A stretch of DNA of 64,000 bases from an uncultured Prevotellaceae bacterium (lineage in GTDB: Bacteria > Bacteroidota > Bacteroidia > Bacteroidales > Bacteroidaceae), in NCBI GenBank assembly GCA_900318685.1, contig ONLL01000009.1, positions 49,846-113,845 of the forward strand, given 5' to 3'. Below are positions 1 to 9,117 of this stretch, in pieces (the first letter of the stretch is position 1; each line of letters begins with the position of its first letter). The notes under the pieces are model-generated. The model made no database searches and was not told where the DNA came from. It saw only the letters and a list, made by a program, of their open reading frames with translations. The position numbers and the translations under genes were made by a program.

Positions 1-1
1 C

Positions 2-172
2 GTCTTCGGCACGTGGGGCGACCTCATCGAGAGCCTCTTCAAGCGCACGCTGGGCATCAAGGACTCAGGCAACATCCTGCCCGGCCACGGAGGCATGCTC
101 GACCGCTTCGACTCGTCGCTACTGGCCATTCCTGCCATCGTCGTCTATCTGTTTACATTGGCATTACTATGA
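2..172 (+). CDS. cdsA: Phosphatidate cytidylyltransferase, C-terminal part (CdsA)
   Basis: Only the last 56 residues are in the window. The frame is open from base 2 and ends at TGA 170-172. The tail reads [14 protein letters not shown], then [20 protein letters not shown], followed by a hydrophobic segment. This is the C-terminal signature of CdsA, which makes CDP-diacylglycerol from CTP and phosphatidic acid at the inner membrane; its acidic and glycine residues (KDSGxxxPGHGGxLDRxDS) are visible. The next gene starts at ATG 169, overlapping this stop codon, so the two are probably translationally coupled. The start lies outside the window. Confidence 0.93.
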   Translation, partial: VFGTWGDLIESLFKRTLGIKDSGNILPGHGGMLDRFDSSLLAIPAIVVYLFTLALL

Positions 173-3048
173 TGAAAAGAATACTTACCACATTGAGTGC
201 AGTCCTGACAGCGGCTGCACTTTTTTCTCAGATACCGGCTCCGCTGCAGGTCAGAGAGCTGAAACTCAAGAACGGCATGACCGTATGGCTCAATGAAGAC
301 CACTCACAGCCAAAGGTCTATGGCGAGGTGGTGGTCAGGGCTGGCGCCAAGGACTGCCCCAACACGGGCATCGCCCACTATTTCGAGCACATCATGTTTA
401 AAGGCACCGACCGCCTGGGCACCGTCGACTATGAGGCCGAGCGCCCTTGGCTGGACAGCATCTCACACCAGTACGACCTGCTCTCGCAGACACGCGACGA
501 GGGCGAGCGGGCAGCCATACAGCAGCACATCAACAAACTGAGCCTGCGCGCTGCCGACTATGCCATCCCCAACGAGTTCAGCCGTCTCATCTCGAAGTAC
601 GGAGGCAGCGGACTCAATGCCTCTACCAGACCTGACATGACGGGATACTACAACACGTTCCTGCCCCAGTACATCAGCCAATGGTGCCACCTCAATGCCC
701 ACCGCCTGCAGCATCCTGTGTTCCGCGGCTTCCAAGGCGAGCTGGAGAACGTCTACGAAGAGAAGAACCGAGGCTCGGACGGACTGATGGAGGTGCTCGA
801 CAAGGCGCTGAAGGCTGTGTTCAAGGACCAGCCCTATGGCGACCCCGTCATCGGTTCGACCGAGAACCTGAAGAACCCGCGACTGAGCGATATGGAGGCG
901 TTCTATAAGAAATACTATGTAGCCTCTAACATGGGGCTCATCCTCTGTGGCGACATCACCGTCGACGATGCGCTCATCGCCCTGCTGGAGCAGACCTTCG
1001 GGCAGGTGCAGACAGGACCTGTGCCCCAGCGCACGCCATCGCCCATGCCTCCCATCGCCAAGGGCGAACAGGTGCAGATCAAGCTGCCCATCCCCCTCGT
1101 CGGTGCTGAGGGCCTCGCCTACAGCGGTCCTACGGCTTTCGACCCCGATGCCAACGCCATGAAGCTGGCACGTCTGTTGCTGTCGAACGAGAAAACCGGC
1201 ATGATCGACTCGCTGGTCAGCAGTCACGCCGTGATGGAAGCAGGCCTGGAGAACTTCGCGCTCAACGATGCGGGGGTGGAACTGATATACGTCATTCCCA
1301 AGCTGTTCGGCAAGTTGAAGAAGGCCGAGGCGCTGTGCCTGGCTCAGGTGGAGCGGCTGATGCAGGGTGACTTCAGCGAAGAGCAGCTGGAGCGCCTGAA
1401 ACGACAATGCATCCTCGACGCTGAACAGGAGATGGAGACCATCAGCAGGCGTGCCGACATGATGGTCGATGCCTTCTCGCAGGGCTACACCTGGCAGCAG
1501 AAGCTCGACCAGCTGGAAGCGCTCAAGCTGGTGACGAAGACCGACGTGGTGCGGGTGGCAAGGAAATATTTCGGTGCCAACAGCCTCAAGTTTATCAAGA
1601 AGTACGGCACCGACAAGAAGGAGACGTTGCTGCAGCCGGGCTACGAGCCCATAGCTCCGAAGAACGCCGATGCCAAGTCGGCCTTTGCCCGCGAGCTGGA
1701 GCAGCTGCCAGTCAATGAGCAGGCCATCCGTCTAGTCGACTTTGAGCGTGACATACAGCGCTCCGTGCTGAGCGACCACGTCACATTCTATTACAAGCCC
1801 AATCCCGTGAACGACATTTTCTCGTTCTCCATCCGCTATCAGAACGGCTCGCGCCATACGCCGCTGCTCACTCAGCTGGGCGAATACTTGCCACAGCTGG
1901 GCACCGACTCGCTGACCAAGCTTCAGTTGGAGGCAGCCTGGGAGCGACTGAGCGTGACGCTGGAGGTGGTGCCGGGCGACGAGCGCTTCACCTTCACCAT
2001 TACCGGGCGCGACAGCCAGCTGCAGCCTGCCCTCCGTCTGCTGGCACACTTCCTCACCTCGGCCAAGGCTGACAGCGAGGCACTAAAGGAGGTCAGGGAG
2101 AGCCGGCGCATAGAGGACAAGGCTTTCGGCAAGCAGAAGGATGACATATTGTCGCCGATGGTGTCATACCTGATCTTCGGACAGCAGTCCGACTATCTGC
2201 GCCAGCCGTCACTAAAAGAGGTGAAGCGCCTCACCACCGACGATCTCCATCGCCTGTTGTCCGACCTGCTCACCTACGACTGCGAGCTCTTCTACTGCGG
2301 TCGCCTGCCCGTTCAGTCTGTTGCGACTTTGTCGCAACAATCCCTCCCCCTCTCCCTCTGCCGCCAGCCCAAGCCCGACACATACCGCCAGCCCATCGAG
2401 CCATCCGAGCCGGTGGTCTACTTCTACCATGTGCCCAAGTCGCGCCAGAACTTTGTAGGCACCTGCGAATCGCTGGGCAAGGCTCCCACATGGAAAGACC
2501 GCACCACAACCGAGCTCTGGGCACAGTACATGGGAGGAGGCATGTCGTCGGTACTCTTCCAGAACATCCGCGAGTTCCAGTCGCTGGCCTACAGCACCTC
2601 GGGCGCATTGCGCGAGCCCAACTACATGCGCCATGCCGATGATGCGCTGCTCTACTTCACCATCACAGGCACTCAGGCCGACAAGACGCTACAAGCCATG
2701 CATGCCACCGACTCACTCCTCCGCCAGATGCCCATGAAGGAGGAGAACCTCGATGCCGCCCGGCAGGAGCTGCTCAGCGACGTACAGAACAACTACCCCA
2801 CCTTCCGCACCTTGGGTTACTACGTGGCCAACCAGCTGGCTGATGGCTACACAGCCGACCGTAACACCGAGAAGGTGAAGCTGCTGCCCCAGGTGACCGC
2901 TGCCGACGTGGAGCGCTTTGCCCGCGAGCATATCGCTCCTAACCAGCGCGTATGGTTCGTCATCGGCGACAAGAAGAAAACCGACTTCTCCGCTTTGCAG
3001 AGGTACGGGAAAATAGTGGAATTGCACAAAGAAGACATTTATAGATAG
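169..3048 (+). CDS. M16 family zinc metallopeptidase (insulinase/pitrilysin-like)
   Basis: About 959 residues from ATG 169 (a second ATG at 172 is equally possible); an upstream in-frame start at 13 would run through cdsA and is rejected. A hydrophobic signal peptide covers about residues 3-20. The inverted zinc motif HxxEH is at 70-74 (HYFEH), and downstream acidic residues in [11 protein letters not shown] fit the third ligand. The length suits two tandem M16 modules, the second lacking HxxEH as is usual. Probably a periplasmic or envelope peptidase. In the C-terminal half an odd stretch ([18 protein letters not shown]) is encoded by a perfect hairpin at 2319-2339 plus a C-rich tract, suggesting a repeat insertion. 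The gene stops directly before a heptamer repeat array. Confidence 0.9.
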   Translation: MMKRILTTLSAVLTAAALFSQIPAPLQVRELKLKNGMTVWLNEDHSQPKVYGEVVVRAGAKDCPNTGIAHYFEHIMFKGTDRLGTVDYEAERPWLDSISHQYDLLSQTRDEGERAAIQQHINKLSLRAADYAIPNEFSRLISKYGGSGLNASTRPDMTGYYNTFLPQYISQWCHLNAHRLQHPVFRGFQGELENVYEEKNRGSDGLMEVLDKALKAVFKDQPYGDPVIGSTENLKNPRLSDMEAFYKKYYVASNMGLILCGDITVDDALIALLEQTFGQVQTGPVPQRTPSPMPPIAKGEQVQIKLPIPLVGAEGLAYSGPTAFDPDANAMKLARLLLSNEKTGMIDSLVSSHAVMEAGLENFALNDAGVELIYVIPKLFGKLKKAEALCLAQVERLMQGDFSEEQLERLKRQCILDAEQEMETISRRADMMVDAFSQGYTWQQKLDQLEALKLVTKTDVVRVARKYFGANSLKFIKKYGTDKKETLLQPGYEPIAPKNADAKSAFARELEQLPVNEQAIRLVDFERDIQRSVLSDHVTFYYKPNPVNDIFSFSIRYQNGSRHTPLLTQLGEYLPQLGTDSLTKLQLEAAWERLSVTLEVVPGDERFTFTITGRDSQLQPALRLLAHFLTSAKADSEALKEVRESRRIEDKAFGKQKDDILSPMVSYLIFGQQSDYLRQPSLKEVKRLTTDDLHRLLSDLLTYDCELFYCGRLPVQSVATLSQQSLPLSLCRQPKPDTYRQPIEPSEPVVYFYHVPKSRQNFVGTCESLGKAPTWKDRTTTELWAQYMGGGMSSVLFQNIREFQSLAYSTSGALREPNYMRHADDALLYFTITGTQADKTLQAMHATDSLLRQMPMKEENLDAARQELLSDVQNNYPTFRTLGYYVANQLADGYTADRNTEKVKLLPQVTAADVERFAREHIAPNQRVWFVIGDKKKTDFSALQRYGKIVELHKEDIYR
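2319..2339. repeat. REP-like hairpin inside the M16 gene
   Basis: A perfect 9-bp stem (TGTTGCGAC / GTCGCAACA) around a TTT loop, followed by a C-rich tract. It is translated as SVATLSQQ within the peptidase. Its geometry (9-bp stem, 3-nt loop) equals the hairpins at the RAYT gene (56666-56686 and 57111-57131), although the stem sequence differs. Confidence 0.6.
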
Positions 3049-3097
3049 TGGAAAGAGGAAAGAGGAAAGTGGAAAGAGAAATGTGAAAAGAGGAAAA
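3049..3097. repeat. Heptamer repeat array (TGGAAAG/AGGAAAG)
   Basis: Seven consecutive 7-bp units start at the base after the M16 stop codon. The first four are near-identical (TGGAAAG or AGGAAAG) and the last three are degenerate. No inverted partner arm is seen. It belongs to the heptamer family found at several other places in this window. Confidence 0.75.
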
Positions 3098-3109
3098 GTT
3101 GCGAAAATA

Positions 3110-3141
3110 TTTGGTCAAATGAAAAAAAATGTGTTACTTTG
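3110..3141 (+). promoter_or_regulatory. Probable promoter for the outer-membrane barrel gene
   Basis: TTTG at 3110-3113 and TTACTTTG at 3134-3141 with a 20-bp gap. This matches the Bacteroidota -33/-7 pattern with one mismatch in the -7 box. The downstream start is ATG 3190. Confidence 0.6.
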
Positions 3142-3189
3142 CAAGCGGAAACGAAACATGATTCATTAATCTAATAAAACTAAAGAAAG

Positions 3190-3810
3190 ATGAAAAAGAT
3201 TCTAGTAGCCATCATGGCAGTGCTCTTCGCAGCACCATCATTCGCACAGTACAGCAGCGGCGGATTCTCGCTCGACGAGAGTTCCCTTTATTACGGAATC
3301 CGACTGGGAGTAAACTTCGCCGGCATCGGCGGTGACCTTATGGACCAGCTGGACCTGGACACCAAGACAGGCATGACCCTCGGAGGCGTCGTAGGCCTTC
3401 GACTGAGCGACAGCACCCCCGTATTCCTTGAGAGCGGACTGTACTACACCGAGCGCGGCGCCAAGAAAGACAAGAACAAGGTAGGCCTGACCTATCTCGA
3501 GCTCCCCATCCTGATTAAGTACGGTGTGCAGGTCAGCGACGACATCGCCGTCCTACCCTACATCGGCCCCTACTTCTCCTACGGATTCGCCGGAAAGTAC
3601 AAGAACAAGGCCCTCGGCATCAGCGAGTCGTCCTACGACACCTTCAAGCACTGGGACATGGGCTTCAAGGTGGGCTGTGGCGCTGAGTACAACAAGCTCT
3701 ATGCCGAACTGGGCTACCAGTTTGGTGTGGCCAACATCGCCAAGGAGAACCCCGGCGACCTCGATGCCAAGGGCCACGCACTCTACCTGAACATCGGTGT
3801 GAACTTCTAA
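3190..3810 (+). CDS. Outer-membrane beta-barrel protein, PorT-like
   Basis: 206 residues with a clear signal peptide (MKKILVAIMAVLFAAPSFAQ). The mature part has alternating beta-strand segments, glycine-rich turns, and an aromatic C-terminal end (ALYLNIGVNF) typical of Bam-assembled barrels. Segments such as GIRLGVNFAGIGG, TYLELPILIKYG and VGCGAEYNKLYAELGYQFG are typical of the PorT / outer-membrane beta-barrel domain family. Its cargo or partner cannot be told from sequence. The GH97 gene follows after only 3 bases, so the two are probably co-transcribed; whether this protein acts in glycan use is inference. Confidence 0.8.
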   Translation: MKKILVAIMAVLFAAPSFAQYSSGGFSLDESSLYYGIRLGVNFAGIGGDLMDQLDLDTKTGMTLGGVVGLRLSDSTPVFLESGLYYTERGAKKDKNKVGLTYLELPILIKYGVQVSDDIAVLPYIGPYFSYGFAGKYKNKALGISESSYDTFKHWDMGFKVGCGAEYNKLYAELGYQFGVANIAKENPGDLDAKGHALYLNIGVNF

Positions 3811-3813
3811 GCG

Positions 3814-5649
3814 ATGAGACACCGCAACCTGCAGCTGCTCGCCATCTGCCTGCTGTCGACCCTCTCGGCAGGCGCATGGCGGGCAGTTTCGCCTAATGGC
3901 AAGATCTCGCTTGAGCTGAAAGAGGGAAAGTATGCCGTGAGCTATGAGAAGCAGGAGGTGCTGCTCATCGATGCTCCCAATGCCAATACGCCAATCGGTC
4001 CCAGCCGCATCAAGGCTGACTACCAGATGCTTATCGGTAAGCGTCTGCATTGCACCAATGAAGCTAACGAATACCGCATGGGCAACCTGGTGATGCGCCT
4101 CTATAACGACGGCCTGGCCTTCCGCTATGAGTACAAGGGCCTGCAGCATGTCAAGGCTCCTGCCGAGCAGACAGCCTACATCATTCCAGAGGGCATCAAG
4201 CGCTGGATGCTCCAATGGAGCGACGGTTACGAGGGTTTCTACCCCATGTCGACCACCGCTAACGTGAAGGCGTTGGGAGGCTTTGGTGGTTCCACCCCAC
4301 AAAATCGTCTTAACAACCATTGGGGATATCCGTTGCTTATGGAGCCTGCCGATGACGTGTTTGCCCTGATTACAGAGGCCAATATCGAGCGCCGGCAGAG
4401 TGCATCGAGCCTGTTCAATGAAGGAGAACGCTTCAGCGTGGTGCCCGACAAGAACGATTTGCAGCTGACAGGCGACTGGCACACACCTTGGCGTGTAGTC
4501 ATCGTCGGTCGTTTGGCTGACATCGTGCAATCTACCTTAGTGACCGATGTCAGCGAGCCTTCACAGCTGACTGACACCAGCTGGATCAAGCCCGGCGTCG
4601 TCTCTTGGGTCTATTGGGCTTACAATCATGGTTCCAACGACTATTCAATCATCAAGAAATATGTAGACCTGGCCGTCGCCCTCAAGCTGCCCTACGTGCT
4701 CATCGATGCCGAGTGGGACGAGATGAACAAGGTGGCCTCCAACGAAGGAAAGAACATAGAGGATGCGGTGGCTTATGCCAAATCAAAAGGCATCAAACCA
4801 CTTATCTGGTACAACTCTTCCATAGGCTGGATCAATGGTGCTCCAGGTCCTAAGTTCCGCCTGAACAAACCCGAGGACCGCGAGAAGGAATTCGCATGGT
4901 GCGAAAAGATTGGCGTGGCAGGTGTGAAGATTGACTTCTTCAGCGGTGACAATCAGGAGAATATGGACTACTGCATCGACCTGATGGAGAGTGCAGCCCG
5001 TCATCATCTGTTGGTGAACTTCCACGGAGCCCCCATTCCTCGCGGATGGCAGCGCACCTATCCCAACCTGCTTACGACAGAAGGTGTGTATGGAGCAGAA
5101 TGGTACAACAATGTGCCGACCTTCACCAAGAAGGCTGCCAGCCACAACGCTACCCTACCCTTCACCCGCAATGTCATCGGACCTATGGACTACACGCCCT
5201 GTGCCTTCAGCGACTCGCAGCACCCGCACATCACCTCGCATGCCCACGAGCTGGCGCTGACGGTGCTTTATGAGAGTGGGCTGCAGCATCTGGCCGACCG
5301 CCCAGAGAGTTTCCTCGCCCAGCCAGCTGAAGTGCAGCAGTTCCTCAGCCATCTGCCCAATGTGTGGGACGACACCCGCTACGTGGCAGGCTATCCGGGT
5401 GAGAGTGCTGTGCTGGCTCGCCGCAGCGGCGACACATGGTACGTGGCAGGCATCAACGGAACGGACGAGGAGCAGACCATCAGCATCCCCCTCAAAGGCA
5501 TCGTCAAGAAGGCGAAAAACATCTACCTCTTCGCTGACGGCAACGACAAGAACAACCCTTGGAACATTACCACCGAGCGTCGTCTGCCTTCAGCCGTCAC
5601 CTGTCAGCCACGAGGAGGCTTCGTCTTGGTCATCAATCCGACTTACTAA
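3814..5649 (+). CDS. Glycoside hydrolase family 97 (probable retaining alpha-galactosidase type)
   Basis: 611 residues with a signal peptide of about 20. The N-terminal beta-sandwich (RAVSPNGKISLELKEGKYAVSYE) leads into a TIM barrel and a small C-terminal domain, the GH97 plan, and the length is normal. In GVAGVKIDFFSGDNQ the aspartate D374 sits where retaining GH97 enzymes carry the nucleophile (inverting SusB-type enzymes do not). E423 in LLTTEGVYGAEW is the likely acid/base. I therefore infer a retaining alpha-galactosidase-type activity rather than an inverting alpha-glucosidase. Location is probably periplasmic. It lies just upstream of a SusC/SusD operon, so it may process the imported oligosaccharide. 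Confidence 0.9.
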   Translation: MRHRNLQLLAICLLSTLSAGAWRAVSPNGKISLELKEGKYAVSYEKQEVLLIDAPNANTPIGPSRIKADYQMLIGKRLHCTNEANEYRMGNLVMRLYNDGLAFRYEYKGLQHVKAPAEQTAYIIPEGIKRWMLQWSDGYEGFYPMSTTANVKALGGFGGSTPQNRLNNHWGYPLLMEPADDVFALITEANIERRQSASSLFNEGERFSVVPDKNDLQLTGDWHTPWRVVIVGRLADIVQSTLVTDVSEPSQLTDTSWIKPGVVSWVYWAYNHGSNDYSIIKKYVDLAVALKLPYVLIDAEWDEMNKVASNEGKNIEDAVAYAKSKGIKPLIWYNSSIGWINGAPGPKFRLNKPEDREKEFAWCEKIGVAGVKIDFFSGDNQENMDYCIDLMESAARHHLLVNFHGAPIPRGWQRTYPNLLTTEGVYGAEWYNNVPTFTKKAASHNATLPFTRNVIGPMDYTPCAFSDSQHPHITSHAHELALTVLYESGLQHLADRPESFLAQPAEVQQFLSHLPNVWDDTRYVAGYPGESAVLARRSGDTWYVAGINGTDEEQTISIPLKGIVKKAKNIYLFADGNDKNNPWNITTERRLPSAVTCQPRGGFVLVINPTY

Positions 5650-5683
5650 ATTCTGTTTAAATATATTTCTTTTGTGTACCATT

Positions 5684-5729
5684 TTTGCGCAAAGTTACAC
5701 CAGCGAAAGTCAGTGTTACTTTGCGCAAA
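5684..5729. promoter_or_regulatory. 17-bp inverted repeat upstream of susC (operator or attenuator candidate)
   Basis: Arms at 5684-5700 (TTTGCGCAAAGTTACAC) and 5713-5729 (GTGTTACTTTGCGCAAA) are reverse complements with one mismatch, around a 12-nt spacer. Each arm also contains the self-complementary TTTGCGCAAA. The repeat ends 21 bp upstream of the susC -7 box, where a regulator could act. It could also terminate GH97 transcription, though no T-run follows. Confidence 0.6.
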
Positions 5730-5750
5730 GTCTTTTAAAATAATATATGT

Positions 5751-5758
5751 TAACTTTG
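5751..5758 (+). promoter_or_regulatory. susC promoter -7 box
   Basis: TAACTTTG is a perfect match to the Bacteroidota -7 consensus, about 100 bp before the susC ATG. This leaves a long A-rich 5' leader (about 5765-5860), common for highly translated genes in this phylum. No clean TTTG is seen 20 bp upstream; the second arm of the inverted repeat lies there instead. Confidence 0.7.
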
Positions 5759-5860
5759 CGGTCTGAAATATAGGTGCTACACCGTGTTAAACAAAAAACA
5801 ACCTAATAATAAAACAATTATTCACAAAAGTTATTCAATAATTCACAAAACCAAAATGTT

Positions 5861-8800
5861 ATGTTAAGATTCAAGTCTTTTCAAAAGCCGCTAATGCTGC
5901 TGTTCCTGCTCTGTTTGTTCCCCCTGGGAGCATTGGCTCAGAGCACAATTAGGGGAACGGTGCAAGATGAAGCTGGTGAAGCGATTATCGGTGCTACTGT
6001 GAAAGTACAGGGAACCAATAATGGTGCGATTACCGACTTCAATGGTAACTTCAATGTTCAGGCTGCAAGCAATGCTACCCTGAATGTGACGTATGTGGGC
6101 TACGAACCTCAGAACGTACCAGTGAGTGGTCGTACTAACATCACTATCGTGCTGAAGGAAGACAACACAACGCTGAACGACGTGGTTGTCATCGGTTACG
6201 GTGTCCAGAAGAAGAAGCTGGTCACTGGTGCCACAGTCCAGGTGAAGGGTGAGGAGATCGCCAAGCTGAACACCACCAACGCACTCGAGGCCATGCAGTC
6301 GAGCTCGCCTGGTGTGCAGATCACCCAGTCCTCTTCACAGCCTGGTAAGGGATTTAACGTAGTCATCCGTGGTAAGGGTACTAATGGCGACACTTCTCCC
6401 TTGTACGTTATCGACGGTGTGATTGGAAGCCTTGACGGCATCAACCCCGCTGATATTGAGAGCATCGACGTGCTGAAAGACGCCGCTTCTGCAGCCATCT
6501 ATGGTGCCCGTGCTGCCAATGGTGTAATCTTGGTGACCACCAAGCAGGGTAAGGCCGGAAAGATTGAGCTCAGCTACAACGGTGCCATGGGTTGGTCGAA
6601 CGTTTACAAACGTCCCCAGCTTCTCAATGCCAAGCAGTACATGACGATTATGGACGAGTACAGCTTCAATACGTCAGGTGCTACGATGGACTGGCCCAAT
6701 ACCGTACCGGAGGCCATTCTCACCAAGGTTGCCAACGGTTGGGAAGGCACCGACTGGTGGGATTTGTTCACCAATGACAATGCCGTACAGCAGAATCATT
6801 CTGTAACCTTGACCGGTGGTACTGACCGTTCTAAGTTCATGGGTTCTTACACCTACACCAGCAACGAAGGTATCATGGGTGCTGACATGGCCTCTTTCTA
6901 CAAGCGTCACACTATCCGCTTCAATAGCGACCATGTGCTCCTGAGAGTTAAGGATTTCGATGCCATCACCATCGGTGAGAACATCTCTATCGGTTATAAC
7001 AAGAGCCACGACCTGGCTGAGGACGGCATGTACTGGAGCTATATCCACAGCCTGATGCAGACCTCCCCTCTCCTGCCACAGTATGCAGACAATGGCGATA
7101 TTTATAACTGGCAGAACGTTGACGGCGAGCTTACTAACGGTAAGGGCTGGCTTCCTGCTATGTTCAACAACCCATGGGAAAACCTCACCAAGGGTGGATT
7201 CAACTCGATGGCTGAGAGCCGCAACATCAATGCCAATGCTACTGCTTTCGTTGTTATCCAGCCGATCAAGGATCTGAAGTGGCGCACACAGTTCAACTAT
7301 TCTTGGGGTTCTGGCGCATACCGTAACTTTGGTACTCCACGTGCACCGGCAGAAGGTGCTGCCATCGTAAACAACTATAGCGTTAGCCAGAGCACATGGC
7401 TTAACAGCAACTGGTCTGTTTCCAATACCCTTTCTTATGATCTCCCTGTTTTCAGTGGTCACAAGATTTCTGCAATGGTGGGTCAAAGTTTTGAGAGTAC
7501 TGCATGGAGCACCAACCTCAATGGAAGCAACAAGATTACTTATGGCCAGCAACTCGCATCGTTAAGAGATTGGGATTCTGCATGGCTTTCGAACATCATT
7601 CTTGAGAATGCTACCGATGCCTCTCTGGGTGGTAATCCCAACGATGAAGACTATCTCGCTTCTTGGTTCGGTCGTGTAAGTTGGGACTGGAACGAGACTT
7701 ATATGGCAACCTTCACCTTACGTACTGATGGTTCAAGCCATTTCGCCGACGGCAAGCGTTGGGGATGGTTCCCCTCAGTATCTGCTGGTTGGGTTGTCAC
7801 CAACGAGAGCTTTATGGAAAGCACCAAGAGCTGGATGGACTTCTTCAAAATCCGTGCATCTTGGGGACAGAATGGTAACTGTAATGTGGCAAAATACCAG
7901 TACATTACTCCTATCATTATGTCAAGCGTGGGCGGTTACAAGTTCGGTTCCGACTTGGCCACCTCTGTTGCAGGTACGCCAAATCCTGGCGCATACCCCA
8001 AGAATGTTCCTAACCCCGACCTTACTTGGGAGACTTCCGAGCAGCTCGACTTAGGTTTCGATGCACGATTCCTCAACAACCGCCTGGGTGTGAATTTCGA
8101 CTGGTATAGGAAGACCACAAAAGACCTGCTTATTCTTCAGGATGCTCAGTATGACCAAGGTAAAGAGCCTCCTTACTTCAATGGCGGTGACATACGGAAT
8201 ACTGGTATCGAACTTGCTGTTTCATGGAACGACAAGATTGGCAAGGACTTCGGTTACAACGTTGGCGTGAACTTTGCTACCAACAAGAACGAGGTCATTC
8301 GCGTAAACAACCTGAACCACTATGTCAACGGTAATGGAGGAATCCTCTCACAGGGTACTGAATACATCTCACGTTTCGAAGAAGGCCATCCTATCGGTTA
8401 TTTCTACGGCATGTCTTACAGCGGTATCTGGCAGAATCAGGCACAGATTGATGCAGCACGTGCTTCAGGCAAAGCTGTTCTCGACAATGCCATGCCTGGT
8501 GACTGCATCTGGGACGACTGGAACAATGACGGAGTTATCACTTACGCTGAGGCTATCGACGCTAATGGCAACGACATCTGCGACCGTCACGAGATTGGCG
8601 ATCCTAACCCAGACTTCACCCTTGGTCTCAACCTTGGCCTAACATGGAAGGGACTTGACTTCGCAGTCAACGGTGCAGGTGCATTCGGTATGCAGGTCAT
8701 GCGTTCCTACCGTTCTTATGGTGACACTCCTTACCAGAACTATGACACCACCATTCTGAACCGTTGGTATGGTGAGGGCACCTCAAACGACCAGCCCCGT

Positions 8801-9103
8801 ATTTCTGCAACTGGTCATCAGAACACTATCTGGAACTCGATACGTTATATGGAGGATGCTGACTACTTCAAGATTAAGACCATTACCCTCGGCTACGACT
8901 TCAAGAATCTTTGGAAGTCTTGCCCGTTCCAGCAGCTCCGTCTCTATGTTCAGGCTCAGAACCTCTGCACATTCACCGGTTACACTGGTCTCGACCCAGA
9001 AGTTGGTTCGGCAGGTGGCGACGTAACATGGGCATCTGGTGTTGACCTGGGTCTTTACCCACCATCGCGCACCTTCTTGATTGGTACTAGTATTAAATTC
9101 TAA
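5861..9103 (+). CDS. SusC-family TonB-dependent outer-membrane transporter
   Basis: 1080 residues. A signal peptide (to about residue 26, LGALAQ) is followed by a carboxypeptidase-regulatory-like domain (about 28-105, STIRGTVQDEAGEAIIGATVKVQG), the TonB-box/plug entry LNDVVVIGYGVQKKKLVTGA, a plug domain with YVIDGV and LKDAASAAIYGARAANGVILVTT, and a large beta-barrel ending in phenylalanine. These are the standard signatures of SusC/RagA nutrient importers, which pair with a SusD lid. susD follows 14 bp later. The substrate cannot be read from sequence; the adjacent GH97 suggests an alpha-linked oligosaccharide. Confidence 0.97.
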   Translation: MLRFKSFQKPLMLLFLLCLFPLGALAQSTIRGTVQDEAGEAIIGATVKVQGTNNGAITDFNGNFNVQAASNATLNVTYVGYEPQNVPVSGRTNITIVLKEDNTTLNDVVVIGYGVQKKKLVTGATVQVKGEEIAKLNTTNALEAMQSSSPGVQITQSSSQPGKGFNVVIRGKGTNGDTSPLYVIDGVIGSLDGINPADIESIDVLKDAASAAIYGARAANGVILVTTKQGKAGKIELSYNGAMGWSNVYKRPQLLNAKQYMTIMDEYSFNTSGATMDWPNTVPEAILTKVANGWEGTDWWDLFTNDNAVQQNHSVTLTGGTDRSKFMGSYTYTSNEGIMGADMASFYKRHTIRFNSDHVLLRVKDFDAITIGENISIGYNKSHDLAEDGMYWSYIHSLMQTSPLLPQYADNGDIYNWQNVDGELTNGKGWLPAMFNNPWENLTKGGFNSMAESRNINANATAFVVIQPIKDLKWRTQFNYSWGSGAYRNFGTPRAPAEGAAIVNNYSVSQSTWLNSNWSVSNTLSYDLPVFSGHKISAMVGQSFESTAWSTNLNGSNKITYGQQLASLRDWDSAWLSNIILENATDASLGGNPNDEDYLASWFGRVSWDWNETYMATFTLRTDGSSHFADGKRWGWFPSVSAGWVVTNESFMESTKSWMDFFKIRASWGQNGNCNVAKYQYITPIIMSSVGGYKFGSDLATSVAGTPNPGAYPKNVPNPDLTWETSEQLDLGFDARFLNNRLGVNFDWYRKTTKDLLILQDAQYDQGKEPPYFNGGDIRNTGIELAVSWNDKIGKDFGYNVGVNFATNKNEVIRVNNLNHYVNGNGGILSQGTEYISRFEEGHPIGYFYGMSYSGIWQNQAQIDAARASGKAVLDNAMPGDCIWDDWNNDGVITYAEAIDANGNDICDRHEIGDPNPDFTLGLNLGLTWKGLDFAVNGAGAFGMQVMRSYRSYGDTPYQNYDTTILNRWYGEGTSNDQPRISATGHQNTIWNSIRYMEDADYFKIKTITLGYDFKNLWKSCPFQQLRLYVQAQNLCTFTGYTGLDPEVGSAGGDVTWASGVDLGLYPPSRTFLIGTSIKF

Positions 9104-9117
9104 TTCGGCAAAAGATT

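Noticed and set aside
463-1407. Long minus-strand open frame opposite the M16 gene
   Set aside because: Shadow of a high-GC coding gene; no domain, no promoter, and the plus-strand protein has clear M16 motifs.
3553-4530. Minus-strand open frame across the barrel and GH97 genes
   Set aside because: It crosses two well-supported genes and has no recognisable features.
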